NCBI RefSeq assembly: GCF_902506375.1
Contig: NZ_LR733284.1
Span: 2,914,222 to 2,978,221 of the forward strand
DNA: 64,000 nucleotides
Direction: 5' to 3'
Source: Microbacterium sp. 8M
GTDB lineage: Bacteria; Actinomycetota; Actinomycetes; Actinomycetales; Microbacteriaceae
In this document: in pieces, positions 1-8,815 of the stretch
Position numbering within the stretch: the first letter of the stretch is position 1
How the letters are laid out: the number at the start of each line of letters is the position of its first letter
Program-made: the position numbers and the translations under genes
Notes under the pieces: model-generated
Told to the model about the DNA's origin: nothing
Database searches by the model: none
Seen by the model: only the letters and a program-made list of their open reading frames with translations

Positions 1-747
1 GCCCCCGCCCCCGCACCCGCGCCCGCGCCCGCTGGGACGGTCGACGGACTCTCCGTCACATCGCGGGAGCGCATGTCGCCGCTGCGCAAGGCGGTGAGCG
101 CCAAGCTCACGCGCAGCCGGGCCGAGATCCCCGAGGCGACGGTGTGGGTCGACGTCGACGTCACCGAGCTCTGGAACCTGCGCGCCGCGATGGCGCCCGA
201 GGGAGGGCGAGCGCCGTCCATCACGGCGCTCGTCGCGCGCTTCGTGCTCATCGCGCTCGCCGAGCACCCGCTGCTGGCGTCGCGGCTCAGCGACGACGCG
301 ACCGAGATCGTGTCCTTCGACGGCGTGAACCTCGGCGTCGCGGCCGACACCGACCGCGGCCTCCTGGTGCCGGTGATCCCGCGGGCGCACGAGCTCAGCG
401 TCGACGAGCTCGACGCGGCGCTGCGCGAGCTCGCCGCGACCGCCCGGGCCGGATCCATGCCGCCGGAGCGGCTGCGCGGATCCACGTTCACCCTCAACAA
501 CTACGGCGGCCTGGGCGTGGACGGATCCGCCGCGATCATCAATCACCCCGACGTCGCGATCCTCGGCATCGGCCGGATGATCGAGCGGCCGTGGGTCGTC
601 GACGGGGCGATCGTCGCCCGCCGCATCGCGCAGCTCTCCCTCGTGTTCGACCACCGTGTGTGCGACGGCGGCTACGCGGCCGCGTTCCTGCGTCGCGTGA
701 TGGAGCTGCTGGAGCATCCGGCGCGCGCCTTCGGCCGGGTGCGCTGA
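1..747 (+). CDS. 2-oxo acid dehydrogenase E2 acyltransferase, C-terminal part (5' end outside window)
   Basis: The reading frame is open from the first base, so the gene begins upstream of the window. The visible part starts with an Ala-Pro linker of about ten residues, typical of the hinge between lipoyl or E1/E3-binding domains and the catalytic domain. The acyltransferase domain follows, opening with SRERMSPLRKAV, the usual start of the E2 catalytic fold. The active-site HxxxDG motif is present as HRVCDG near the C-terminus, and NNYGGLGVDG is the expected E2 glycine motif. E2 transfers acyl groups from lipoamide to CoA in the core of a pyruvate or branched-chain oxo acid dehydrogenase complex. 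The lipoyl domains and E1/E3 genes lie outside the window, so the substrate cannot be assigned. Confidence 0.9.
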   Translation, partial: APAPAPAPAPAGTVDGLSVTSRERMSPLRKAVSAKLTRSRAEIPEATVWVDVDVTELWNLRAAMAPEGGRAPSITALVARFVLIALAEHPLLASRLSDDATEIVSFDGVNLGVAADTDRGLLVPVIPRAHELSVDELDAALRELAATARAGSMPPERLRGSTFTLNNYGGLGVDGSAAIINHPDVAILGIGRMIERPWVVDGAIVARRIAQLSLVFDHRVCDGGYAAAFLRRVMELLEHPARAFGRVR

Positions 748-799
748 GCGGTGCGACTCCTCGATACGCTCAGTCGATGAGCTTCCCGAGGATGCGGCC

Positions 800-1219
800 G
801 TGATCACGCGCGAACTGGCGCTGGAGCTGCGCGCCGCCGGTCTCGTCTGGCATCCGGCCGAGGGCGACCGCTTCCAACTCGACCTCCCCGACGAGGTGGA
901 GCTGGAAGCGGAGGCCGACGTCTACACCGTGAGCGGGATGACGATCGACGCGCGGCGCACCCCGAGCGGCGTCGATCTCGCCTTCAACGGCACGACCGAG
1001 TGGGCGCTGGATGCGGTCCCGCTCTCCGGAGCAGTGTGGCTGCCGCGCGAGGACCAGCTGCGCGAGCTGCTGCGCGGGACGTTCCGCCACCTCGTCCGGG
1101 AGGAGGACACCTTCCGCGTCGAGATCGAGATCGCCGGCGAGCTGCTCCCGTTCGAGCATCCGGATCCGTCCGAGGCGTACGGCCGCGCCCTCCTGGAGCT
1201 CATCGCGCGTTCGCGCTGA
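800..1219 (+). CDS. hypothetical protein, 139 aa
   Basis: A GTG start with a GAGG about 8 bases upstream opens a 139-residue soluble acidic protein. It has no signal peptide, membrane segment or cysteine. I do not recognise the family. The sequence looks like an alpha/beta fold, with alternating strands such as FQLDLPDEVELE and FRVEIEIAGELLPF and a C-terminal helix. It sits alone between the E2 gene and the DNA ligase, both on the same strand. GC-rich third positions agree with a real gene. A degenerate copy of a GATACGCTCAG-type repeat lies just upstream (about 757-780). Confidence 0.7.
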   Translation: MITRELALELRAAGLVWHPAEGDRFQLDLPDEVELEAEADVYTVSGMTIDARRTPSGVDLAFNGTTEWALDAVPLSGAVWLPREDQLRELLRGTFRHLVREEDTFRVEIEIAGELLPFEHPDPSEAYGRALLELIARSR

Positions 1220-1279
1220 GAGGGCCTGCGGCGAACCAGGTGCCGGGCCGATGTCGGAGGCCGGTGCGAGAATGCCGAC

Positions 1280-2803
1280 ATGAAGCTCGCAGAGCTGGTC
1301 GCCGCGACCGACGAGGTGGCGGCGACGTCGTCCCGCCTGGCGAAGATCGACACGCTGGCGCGGCTGCTGCGGCGCGCCGACACGGACGACATCGTCCCGG
1401 TCATGGGGCTGCTCCTGGCGTCCCCGCGACAGGGTCGCCTCGGCGTCGGCTGGCGCGGTCTCATGGCCGTCGATGTGGCGCATGCCGCTGAGCCGACGCT
1501 CTCCATCGCAGAGGTCGATCGCACGCTGGACGAGCTGGCCGCGGTCTCCGGATCCGGGTCGGCCGCGGCGCGCGCAGCGCTGCTCGGCCGCCTCGCCGCC
1601 CACGCGACGACCGAGGAGTGGGACCTCCTCGCCCGGGCGATGCTCGGCGAGCTGCGCACGGGAGCGCTCGCCGGCGTGCTGCTCGACGCGGTCGCGAAGG
1701 CGTCGGAGCGCCCTGTCGCCGCGGTGCGGCGGGCGGCGATGCTCTCCGGCGACCTCGGAACGACCGCCGTGGTCGCCCTCACCGGCACGGAGGAGGACCT
1801 CGAGGCGGTCGGGCTGGCGGTGGGGCGCCCGGTGCTGCCGATGCTCGCCGCGACCGCCGCGACGCCGACCGCGGCGCTGGAGATCACCGGCGAAGCGTCG
1901 GTCGAGTACAAGCTCGACGGCGCCCGGATCCAGGTGCACCGGCGCGGCGACGACGTCGGCATCTACACGCGCAGCCTCGCGGACGTCACGCACCGGCTCC
2001 CGGAGATCGTCGACATCGTGCGTGCGCTGCCGGCGCACGACCTCATCCTCGACGGGGAGACGCTCTCCCTCGACGAGGACGGCGGCCCCCGCCCGTTCCA
2101 GCAGACCATGTCCCGCTTCGGCGCGGAGGTCTCGCGCGAACTCGTGCTGCGGCCGTGGTTCTTCGACGTGCTGCACGTCGACGGCCGCGACCTCATCGAC
2201 GAGCCCCTCTCGGTGCGCCTCGCCGAGCTCGACCGCATCGCCGGCGACTGGCGGATGCCCGGGGTGGTCACCGCCGACCCGGCCGCCGCGGAGCAGCTGT
2301 CCCGCGAGGCCCTCGCGGCCGGGCACGAGGGGGTCGTCGTCAAGGCGATCGGATCCGCCTACACCGCCGGCCGCCGCGGCAAGAGCTGGGTGAAGGTCAA
2401 GCCCGTGCTCACCTACGACCTCGTCGTGCTCGGCGCGGAATGGGGATCCGGCCGCCGCCGCGGCTGGCTCTCCAACCTGCACCTCGGCGCGCGCGATCCG
2501 GAGGGCGAGTTCGGCGAGCCCGGCGGCTTCGTCATGGTGGGCAAGACCTTCAAGGGGCTCACCGACGAGCTGCTGCGCTGGCAGACCGAGACCTTCCCCG
2601 CCTTCGAGGACCGCCGCACCGCGCACGCCGTCCTGCTGCGGCCGGAGATCGTCGTCGAGATCGCCATCGACGGCGTGCAGCACTCCCCGCGCTACCCCGG
2701 CGGCATCGCGTTGCGCTTCGCCCGGGTCAAGGGTTACCGCCCCGACAAGACGGCCGCAGACGCCGACACGATCCAGACGCTGCGCGCCCTGCTCCGCGAG
2801 TGA
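1280..2803 (+). CDS. lig: ATP-dependent DNA ligase (LigB-like, 507 aa)
   Basis: The protein seals DNA nicks through an AMP-lysine intermediate. The nucleotidyltransferase motif KLDG is seen at residues 211-214, so K211 is the predicted adenylation site. Downstream are LDGET (motif III), EGVVVKA (motif IV) and the motif V lysine region KSWVKVKP, followed by an OB-fold domain that includes FVMVGKTFKGL. The roughly 200 residues before motif I match the N-terminal DNA-binding domain of LigB-type actinobacterial ligases, and the 507-residue length is typical. It would act alongside the essential NAD-dependent LigA as an accessory repair ligase. No Shine-Dalgarno is evident. GAGAAT lies 6 bases before the ATG, so the mRNA may be leaderless. 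Confidence 0.93.
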   Translation: MKLAELVAATDEVAATSSRLAKIDTLARLLRRADTDDIVPVMGLLLASPRQGRLGVGWRGLMAVDVAHAAEPTLSIAEVDRTLDELAAVSGSGSAAARAALLGRLAAHATTEEWDLLARAMLGELRTGALAGVLLDAVAKASERPVAAVRRAAMLSGDLGTTAVVALTGTEEDLEAVGLAVGRPVLPMLAATAATPTAALEITGEASVEYKLDGARIQVHRRGDDVGIYTRSLADVTHRLPEIVDIVRALPAHDLILDGETLSLDEDGGPRPFQQTMSRFGAEVSRELVLRPWFFDVLHVDGRDLIDEPLSVRLAELDRIAGDWRMPGVVTADPAAAEQLSREALAAGHEGVVVKAIGSAYTAGRRGKSWVKVKPVLTYDLVVLGAEWGSGRRRGWLSNLHLGARDPEGEFGEPGGFVMVGKTFKGLTDELLRWQTETFPAFEDRRTAHAVLLRPEIVVEIAIDGVQHSPRYPGGIALRFARVKGYRPDKTAADADTIQTLRALLRE

Positions 2804-2856
2804 GTCGCGCGCGCACACGGAGCACCTCAGGAAGCGGCCGGCGCACACAGCCGCGA

Positions 2857-2862
2857 TAGAAT
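2857..2862 (+). promoter_or_regulatory. possible -10 box TAGAAT
   Basis: TAGAAT matches the actinobacterial -10 consensus TANNNT and lies in the 215-base gap before the TPP enzyme gene. No convincing -35 is visible. Transcription from here would give a leader of about 150 bases. Confidence 0.35.
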
Positions 2863-3018
2863 CTCATCGTCCGGCGCCCGCGCGTCATCCGCCTCGGCGC
2901 GCCGGTGCTCGAAAAAGGGGCACGAAGCCCGCAGCGACCCGCCGACGAACGCCGGGACCCGCTCCGGCGAGACACATACGGATCCTGTCTCCGTTGTCGT
3001 CTCGAAAGGACGTTCCGC

Positions 3019-4665
3019 ATGCCCACCGTCTCCGCCCACGTCGCCCTCACCCTCGCCCAGCACATCGACGCCGTCTTCGGCGTGATGGGCAACGGCAACG
3101 CCTATTTCCTCGACGCGATCGAGAAGCAGACCGGGGTCGGCTTCACCGCCGTCCGCCACGAGCAGGGCGCCGTCGTCGCGGCCGACGCGCACTACCGCGC
3201 CTCCGGCCGCATCGCCGCCGCCACCAGCACCTACGGCGCCGGCTTCACGAACACGATCACCGCCCTCGCCGAGGCGGTGCAGGCGCACATCCCGCTCGTG
3301 CTCGTCGTCGGCGACGAGCCCACGAGCGGCCCCCGCCCCTGGGACGTGGACCAGATCGCCCTCGCCTCGGGCGTCGGCGCCCGCACCTACACCGTGGGCC
3401 GGGCCGATGCCGCGGCCACCACGGTCATCGCGATCGAGCACGCCCTCACCTACCGGGTGCCGGTGGTCCTGGCGATCCCCTACGACGTCGCGGCCCTGGA
3501 GGCCGGAGAGGTGCCCGCCGCGCCCCAGCCGCAGGTGCCGGCGGCGCCGGCCCCGAAGGGCGAGTACGCCGAGGGCATGCTCGACCGGATCGCCCAGGCG
3601 CTGCGCTCCGCCGAGCGACCGTTCCTGCTCGCCGGCCGCGGCGCCTGGCTCGCCGGCGCCGGCGACGCCCTGGGCGCCCTCGCCGAGGCGACCGGTGCGC
3701 TGACCGCCACCTCGGCGCTCGGCCGCGGCGTCTTCCCCGACCAGCGCTTCGATCTCGGCGTGACCGGCGGGTTCGGCGCCGAGGGCGCGATGGAGCTCGT
3801 ACGCACCGCGGACGTCGCCGTCGTGTTCGGCGCGTCGCTCAACCAGTTCACGATGCGCTTCGGGGCGCTGTTCGCCCCCGGCACGCAGGTGTTCCAGGTC
3901 GACGTCGCCCCGGCGGCGACCCACGCGCACGTCGGCGGCTTCGTCCGCGCCGACGCACGGCTCGCGGCCGAGGCGCTGGTGGCCCGGCTCGAGGGCGCCG
4001 CCGGCTCCGGGTGGCGCGAGAGCGTCGACGTCGCCGCCGCCCGCGCGTACGAGCCCGGCGACGAGACCGCGCCCGACGGCCGGCTCGACCCGCGCTCCGC
4101 CGCCCGCCGCATCGCCGAGCTGCTGCCCGAGGACCGCGTCGTGGTGTCCGACGGGGGGCACTTCATCGGCTGGGCCAACATGTACTGGCCGGTCGCGTCG
4201 CCCGACCGGATGATGATGATCGGCACCGCGTTCCAGGCCATCGGCCAGGGCTGGCCCAGCGTCGTGGGCGCCACCCGCGCCCGCCCCGAGGCGACCGTGG
4301 TCCTGACCTCCGGCGACGGCGGCGGCCTGATGGCCATCGCCGACCTGGAATCGGCGGTCCGCTCCGCTGCCGGACGTGGCATGGCGGTGATCTGGAACGA
4401 CGCCGCCTATGGCGCCGAGGTGAACCTTTACGGGCTCAAGGGCCTCGCCCGCGAGCCCATGCTCATCCCCGAGGTCGACTTCGCCGCGTTCGCCGCGGCC
4501 GTCGGCGCCGAGGGCGTCGTCGTGCGCACCCTGGCCGACCTGGACCGGCTCGCCACGTGGACCGCCGAGGACCCTGCGACCCGCCGGTTCCTCGTGCTCG
4601 ATCTGCGGATCTCGGGTGACGTGATCGCGCCGTACCAGCAGGAGATCATCCGCGTGAACTCCTGA
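3019..4665 (+). CDS. thiamine pyrophosphate-dependent enzyme, acetolactate synthase-like fold (548 aa)
   Basis: Three-domain TPP enzyme. The N-terminal Pyr domain carries the catalytic glutamate in VRHEQGAVV. The middle domain is related to the acetolactate synthase FAD/nucleotide fold. The C-terminal PP domain contains GDGGGLMAI followed by WNDAAYG, the GDG...N TPP/Mg site. The family includes acetolactate synthase, benzoylformate decarboxylase and oxo acid decarboxylases, and the substrate cannot be read from the sequence. The ATG at 3019 is chosen over an upstream in-frame GTG at 2905 because GAAAGGA sits 9 bases before it and homology begins there. The convergent neighbour is an aromatic-ring hydroxylase, so a role on an aromatic 2-oxo acid is possible but inferred. 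Confidence 0.88.
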   Translation: MPTVSAHVALTLAQHIDAVFGVMGNGNAYFLDAIEKQTGVGFTAVRHEQGAVVAADAHYRASGRIAAATSTYGAGFTNTITALAEAVQAHIPLVLVVGDEPTSGPRPWDVDQIALASGVGARTYTVGRADAAATTVIAIEHALTYRVPVVLAIPYDVAALEAGEVPAAPQPQVPAAPAPKGEYAEGMLDRIAQALRSAERPFLLAGRGAWLAGAGDALGALAEATGALTATSALGRGVFPDQRFDLGVTGGFGAEGAMELVRTADVAVVFGASLNQFTMRFGALFAPGTQVFQVDVAPAATHAHVGGFVRADARLAAEALVARLEGAAGSGWRESVDVAAARAYEPGDETAPDGRLDPRSAARRIAELLPEDRVVVSDGGHFIGWANMYWPVASPDRMMMIGTAFQAIGQGWPSVVGATRARPEATVVLTSGDGGGLMAIADLESAVRSAAGRGMAVIWNDAAYGAEVNLYGLKGLAREPMLIPEVDFAAFAAAVGAEGVVVRTLADLDRLATWTAEDPATRRFLVLDLRISGDVIAPYQQEIIRVNS

Positions 4666-4666
4666 C

Positions 4667-4701
4667 GGGCAGGGATTCGGGTCGAAGCCGAACCCCTGCC
4701 C
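4667..4701 (+). terminator. hairpin after the TPP enzyme gene
   Basis: GGGCAGGGATTCGG (4667-4680) pairs with CCGAACCCCTGCCC (4688-4701), with one mismatch and a 7-base loop, starting 2 bases after the stop codon. There is no U tract, as is common in high-GC actinobacteria. Confidence 0.6.
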
Positions 4702-4704
4702 ATC

Positions 4705-4782
4705 GTCGGAAAACGGAGGGAGGCACGGCGTGTCGCGCTCCGCTCCGCGGACGACACGCCGCGCCTCCCTCCGTTTTCCGAC
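4705..4782. terminator. long inverted repeat between convergent genes
   Basis: Arms of 31 bases (4705-4735 and 4752-4782) pair with a single mismatch around a 16-base loop. The outer ends read GTCGGAAAACGG and CCGTTTTCCGAC. The repeat lies between convergent genes, so a bidirectional terminator is the simplest reading. The stem is unusually long for that role. Confidence 0.6.
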
Positions 4783-4869
4783 AGGTCAGCCGATCAGCGG
4801 CGCCACGGCATGTACTGCAGCACCCAGGTGTTGCCGGCGGGACGAGGTCCGCTTCCCCGGGGAAACCCG

Positions 4870-6738
4870 TCAGGCCTCGAGGAAGGCGCCCCCGAGGAAC
4901 GACTCCAGCTCGTCCACGCCGTCCAGCGGCAGGATCGCGGCGACGTACTGGTCGGGACGGACCACCACCACGACGCCGTCGCGGGAGAGCTCGCGCTCCT
5001 CGAAGATGTCGCTCTTGGACCAGTGCGAGGGCGCCCCGGCGTACACCTTCTCCCAGTCGGTGAGACCCAGCGGGCCGGTCTTCGGCTGGAACAGCTCCGG
5101 GGCCGTCGTGACGTCCAGGTCCTCGTAGGACTGCTGGTAGACCGCCTTGACGTCGAACACCGCGTCGACGTCGCCGTCGGCGGGCGTGAAGCGCGCGAAC
5201 ACGGGCGCGGCGGCTGCGGCCCAGGCGTCCAGGCCCCGGCCGGAGGCGTCGCCGAACGCGTACACACGCCAGCGCCCGTCGGCCCTCGCGTGGTGGCCGA
5301 GGTGGATGACGTTGCCGTCCGAGACCCGGGTGACCTCGGCGCTCTTGAACCGCTTGCCGAGCGGGAAGCCCGCGGCGAGCGCCTGGTGCGCGTCGGATCC
5401 GACGATCATCGACGAGCCGTACTGCGTCATGAATCCGGACGGGAACTCGGCCGTGCCCAGGTAGAAGGTCGCCAGCTCCTGCGGATCCGAGATCTCCTCC
5501 GGCTTGCGGGCCATGAGCGAGGACCACTCGCGGTCGAAGTCGATGAGCTGCTGCGCGACCGGATGCCGCTCCGCGCCGTAGGTGGACAACAGCTCCGCCG
5601 GCGCGCGCCCGGTCAGCACCGAGCCGAGCTTCCAGCCCAGGTTGAAGCCGTCCTGCATCGACACGTTCATGCCCTGCCCGGCCTTCGCGCTGTGCGTGTG
5701 GCAGGCGTCGCCGGTGAGGAACACCCGCGGATGCCGCGTGGCGTCCTCCCCGGTGTCGTCGAAGCCGTCGGTGATCCGGTGCCCGACCTCGTACACGCTG
5801 TGCCAGGCGACCTGCTTCACGTCGATCGCATAGGGGTGCAGGATCTCGTTCGCCTTGGCGATGATCGCCTCGATCGGGGTGGACCGCACCGCGTGGTTGT
5901 CGTCGGCGGCGACCTCGCCCAGGTCGATGTACATCCGGCTCAGGTACCCGCCCTCGCGCGGGATGTGCAGGATGTTCCCGGCCTCGGCGTTGATCGCGCA
6001 CTTGGTGCGCCAGTCCGGGAAATCAGTGTTGACGAGCACGTCCATGACGCCCCAGGCGTGCGCGGCCATCTCGCCCACGTGCGTACGGCCGATCGCCTCG
6101 CGCACACCGCTGCGGGCGCCGTCGCAGCCGGCGACGTACTTCGCTCGGATCGTGCGCTCCTCGCCGAGCCGCTCCCCCGCCGAGTACCGCGCGCGCACCT
6201 CCACCGGGTACTCGCCGTCGTCATGCACGGTGAGCCCGAGGAACTCGACGCCGTAGTCGGGGCGGATGCGCCCCGGACCGTCCGCGGCGGCCTCGGCGAA
6301 GTAGTCGAGCACGCGCGCCTGGTTCACGATGAGGTGCGGGAACTCGCAGATGTCATAGGCGTAGTCGGCGGTGCGGGCGGTGCGGATGATGTTCTGCGGG
6401 TTCTCCGGATCCGGGCCCCAGAAGTTCATCCAGCCGATGTTGTAGGCCTCGGCGATGATCCGCTCGGCGAAGCCGAACGCCTGGAAGGTCTCGACGCTGC
6501 GCGGCTGGATCCCGTCGGCCTGTCCGAGCACGAGCCGGCCGGCGCGCTTCTCGATGATGCGGGTGGTGAGACCCGGGTACTGCGACATCTGCGCGGCGAG
6601 CAGCATGCCGGCGGGGCCGGAGCCGACGATGAGCACGTCCATGACATCGGGGAGCTCGTCGGGCCGGTCGACGCCGGTACCTGCGGCGGGGAGCACCCGC
6701 GGGTCGTGGGACACGTATCCGTGGTGGTGGAACTGCAT
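4870..6738 (-). CDS. FAD-dependent aromatic hydroxylase (phenol 2-monooxygenase / 3-hydroxybenzoate 4-hydroxylase type)
   Basis: Class A flavoprotein monooxygenase of 622 residues, which hydroxylates a phenolic ring with NAD(P)H and O2. Seen are the N-terminal dinucleotide fold GSGPAGMLLAAQM, the DG motif GCDGARSGVREAIG, and the second FAD motif FLTGDACHTHSAKAGQGMN. The C-terminal region of about 170 residues corresponds to the thioredoxin-like domain of phenol 2-monooxygenase and MobA-type 3-hydroxybenzoate 4-hydroxylase, which explains the length. The ATG at 6738 is preceded by AGGAAGGA. It is divergent from the IclR gene and shares an intergenic region with two palindromes, so regulation by that IclR protein is likely. 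The exact substrate is uncertain. Confidence 0.87.
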   Translation of the reverse strand: MQFHHHGYVSHDPRVLPAAGTGVDRPDELPDVMDVLIVGSGPAGMLLAAQMSQYPGLTTRIIEKRAGRLVLGQADGIQPRSVETFQAFGFAERIIAEAYNIGWMNFWGPDPENPQNIIRTARTADYAYDICEFPHLIVNQARVLDYFAEAAADGPGRIRPDYGVEFLGLTVHDDGEYPVEVRARYSAGERLGEERTIRAKYVAGCDGARSGVREAIGRTHVGEMAAHAWGVMDVLVNTDFPDWRTKCAINAEAGNILHIPREGGYLSRMYIDLGEVAADDNHAVRSTPIEAIIAKANEILHPYAIDVKQVAWHSVYEVGHRITDGFDDTGEDATRHPRVFLTGDACHTHSAKAGQGMNVSMQDGFNLGWKLGSVLTGRAPAELLSTYGAERHPVAQQLIDFDREWSSLMARKPEEISDPQELATFYLGTAEFPSGFMTQYGSSMIVGSDAHQALAAGFPLGKRFKSAEVTRVSDGNVIHLGHHARADGRWRVYAFGDASGRGLDAWAAAAAPVFARFTPADGDVDAVFDVKAVYQQSYEDLDVTTAPELFQPKTGPLGLTDWEKVYAGAPSHWSKSDIFEERELSRDGVVVVVRPDQYVAAILPLDGVDELESFLGGAFLEA

Positions 6739-6814
6739 CGTCGTCGATTCCTTCCTGACGGCGCCGTCGGGCTTGGCACAGGTTCGCGGAGATGCTTGCA
6801 GACTCCACGATCAC

Positions 6815-6849
6815 GTTCTATATTCGAACACAACGTTCTACTATTGAAC
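6815..6849. promoter_or_regulatory. tandem palindromic operator for the IclR regulator
   Basis: Two 15-base palindromes of the form GTTC-N7-GAAC occur at 6815-6829 and 6835-6849. They sit inside two 20-base direct copies beginning ACGTTCTA and ending GAACACA. Spacing is 20 bp centre to centre, about two helical turns. The stretch is distinctly AT-rich for this genome and lies between the divergent hydroxylase and IclR genes, as expected for an IclR-family site controlling both. Confidence 0.7.
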
Positions 6850-6892
6850 ACAGACTAGCCGAGGTCGCGACGGCGATCAAGACGGGAGACCC

Positions 6893-7618
6893 ATGGCCGA
6901 CGCCCCCGCCGCACCGGCGACCAAGCCCGCCGCCGCCTCGCAGACCCTCAGTCGCGGCATCAGGATCCTCGAGATCCTCGGCGACGAGCACGGCCCGCTC
7001 TCGATCGACGAGATCGCGGCGCGCCTCGGCGTGCACCGCTCGATCGCATACCGGCTCCTGCGCACCCTCGAGGACCACCGCCTGGTCGGGCGCGACGCGG
7101 CAGGCCTCGTCGCCCTGGGACCGCGCATGGCCGCGCTCGCCGCCGGGGTCGCGCACGATCTGCAGGCGGAGGCCCTGCCCGAGCTCACCGCCGTCGCGAA
7201 CGAGCTCGGCATGACGTGCTTCCTCGCGGTCCTGGACGGCACCGAGTGCATCACCCTGGTCAGCGTCGAGCCGCGCCACACCGTCGCGAGCGTGGCGCAG
7301 CGCCCCGGCGCACGGCACCCCGTGACGGTCGGCGCTCCGGGCAAGGCGATCCTCGCGCAGCTGCCCGAGGCGGAGTGGCCCGCCGACGCGCCCTCCGCGC
7401 TGCACGACGCGGTCGCGCGCTCCCGGCTGGCCGGATTCGCGACGAGCCACGACGAGGTCATCCCCACCGTGCAGTCGGTCGCGGTGCCGCTCGCGCTGCG
7501 CGGGCAGCGCCCTGCCGCGATCGCCGTGGTGCACGTGGCGACCGACCGCACCGACACCGAGATCGCGGGCCGGCTGCAGCGCTCGGCCACGACGATCCGC
7601 GAGGCGCTCGGCGGCTGA
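6893..7618 (+). CDS. IclR family transcriptional regulator (241 aa)
   Basis: The N-terminal winged helix-turn-helix (about residues 20-80) includes LSIDEIAARLGVHRSIAYRL. The C-terminal effector-binding domain has the family signature around SVEPRHTVAS and GAPGKAILA. Length is normal. IclR proteins often control aromatic catabolism (PobR, PcaR and others). Divergence from the flavin hydroxylase and the two GTTC-N7-GAAC sites between them make it the likely regulator of that gene and of itself. The effector is probably an aromatic substrate or product (inference). Confidence 0.9.
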   Translation: MADAPAAPATKPAAASQTLSRGIRILEILGDEHGPLSIDEIAARLGVHRSIAYRLLRTLEDHRLVGRDAAGLVALGPRMAALAAGVAHDLQAEALPELTAVANELGMTCFLAVLDGTECITLVSVEPRHTVASVAQRPGARHPVTVGAPGKAILAQLPEAEWPADAPSALHDAVARSRLAGFATSHDEVIPTVQSVAVPLALRGQRPAAIAVVHVATDRTDTEIAGRLQRSATTIREALGG

Positions 7619-7633
7619 CGCGGTCCGCGCCGG

Positions 7634-8815
7634 TCACGCCAGTCGGTAGTCAGGGATACTGTCGTCGGTGGCGAAGGCGTCGGTCAGCCACAGCATCGTG
7701 CGCCGCAGGACCGGGTTCGTGAACGTGCGGTTCCGCAGACGGATGCGGCGCTCGGTCGGCGGCGCCAGGAAGGCCCCCGCGTTGCCGCTGCGCGCGATCC
7801 GGGTGGGTTTGCGCATGCGACGGTCGTAGGCGGCGAACGCCGCCTCGTGGTCCCCTCCGGCGCGGACGAGCTCTCCCGCCAGCACGTACGCGCCGAGGAG
7901 GGCGAGCCCCGTTCCGAACCCGCCGAGCGTGTTCGCGTACCCCGCATCGCCGACCAGGGCGGTGCGGCCGCGCGTGAACGCCGACATGCGCGTGCGGGTG
8001 AGGGCGTCGAGGTAGAAGTCCGGCGCCGTCCGCGCCGCCTCGATCGCCGCCGCGGTGCGCCACCCGCCGCCGGCGAACGCCGCCGCCAGGAACGCCCGCT
8101 GCGAGTCGATGTCGCGACGGTCGTAGTCGGCACGGTCGCTGCGGAACACGAACAGGGCCGGCGCCTTCTGCCCGCCGAGCAGCACCAGCCGACCCGGCGT
8201 GCTGTGCCCGTAGGCGACGGCGCGCCCGCTCGGCAGCGCCGTCTCCAGCCCGTCCAGCGGCACGTGGCCGCTCGCGACCGCGTAGTAGTACCCGTGCGAC
8301 GCGACGAACTCCGACTCCGGCCCGAACGCGAGCCGGCGCACGGCGGAGTGCACGCCGTCCGCGCCGATGACGAGATCGAAGCGCTCCGCGGAACGGCCGG
8401 CGAAGGCGACGTCGACCCCGCCCGGCGCCTCCGACATCGCCGTGATCTCGTCGCCGAACACGAAGTCGGCGTCGGCTGCGGAGTGCCGGTGCAGGATCCC
8501 GGCCAGGTCGCCGCGCAGGATCTCCAGATCGCCGCCGATGAACTCGCCGGGTACGACCGCCATGACCCGGTCGGCCTCATCGACGATCCGCCAGTCCGTC
8601 TTCGCCGTCTGATGCATGCGGACCTCGTCGAGGATCCCCATCCGCGTCAGGAGTTCGAAATGCGTGCGCCCCTTGAAGTCGACCGCCTGCCCGCCCGGGC
8701 GCATGCCGGCGGCCTTCTCGACGACGGTCACGTCGAAGCCGTTGCGGCCGAGCCAGCCGGCCAGTGCAGGTCCGGCGATGCTCGCGCCCGAGATGAGGAT
8801 CTTCCTTGTCGCCAT
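7634..8815 (-). CDS. FAD-dependent monooxygenase (TetX/UbiH-like, 393 aa)
   Basis: The N-terminal FAD fold begins ILISGASIAGPALAGWLGRNG and is followed by VVEKA. The DG motif appears as GADGVHSAVRRL and the second FAD motif as ALVGDAGYANTLGGFGTGLAL. There is no thioredoxin-like extension, so it belongs to the short class A group (TetX, p-hydroxybenzoate hydroxylase-like). I chose the ATG at 8815, directly before the FAD fold. An in-frame start at 8938 would add 41 residues that overlap the divergent promoter. The gene is divergent from a TetR regulator, the usual layout of an inducible detoxification or xenobiotic-modification pair. Substrate unknown. Confidence 0.87.
   Translation of the reverse strand: MATRKILISGASIAGPALAGWLGRNGFDVTVVEKAAGMRPGGQAVDFKGRTHFELLTRMGILDEVRMHQTAKTDWRIVDEADRVMAVVPGEFIGGDLEILRGDLAGILHRHSAADADFVFGDEITAMSEAPGGVDVAFAGRSAERFDLVIGADGVHSAVRRLAFGPESEFVASHGYYYAVASGHVPLDGLETALPSGRAVAYGHSTPGRLVLLGGQKAPALFVFRSDRADYDRRDIDSQRAFLAAAFAGGGWRTAAAIEAARTAPDFYLDALTRTRMSAFTRGRTALVGDAGYANTLGGFGTGLALLGAYVLAGELVRAGGDHEAAFAAYDRRMRKPTRIARSGNAGAFLAPPTERRIRLRNRTFTNPVLRRTMLWLTDAFATDDSIPDYRLA

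Noticed and set aside
757..780. CTCGATACGCTCAGTCGATGAG before the 139-aa gene looks like another dispersed repeat copy.
   Set aside because: Only a short degenerate match is visible, with no second arm, so it is too weak to annotate as a repeat.
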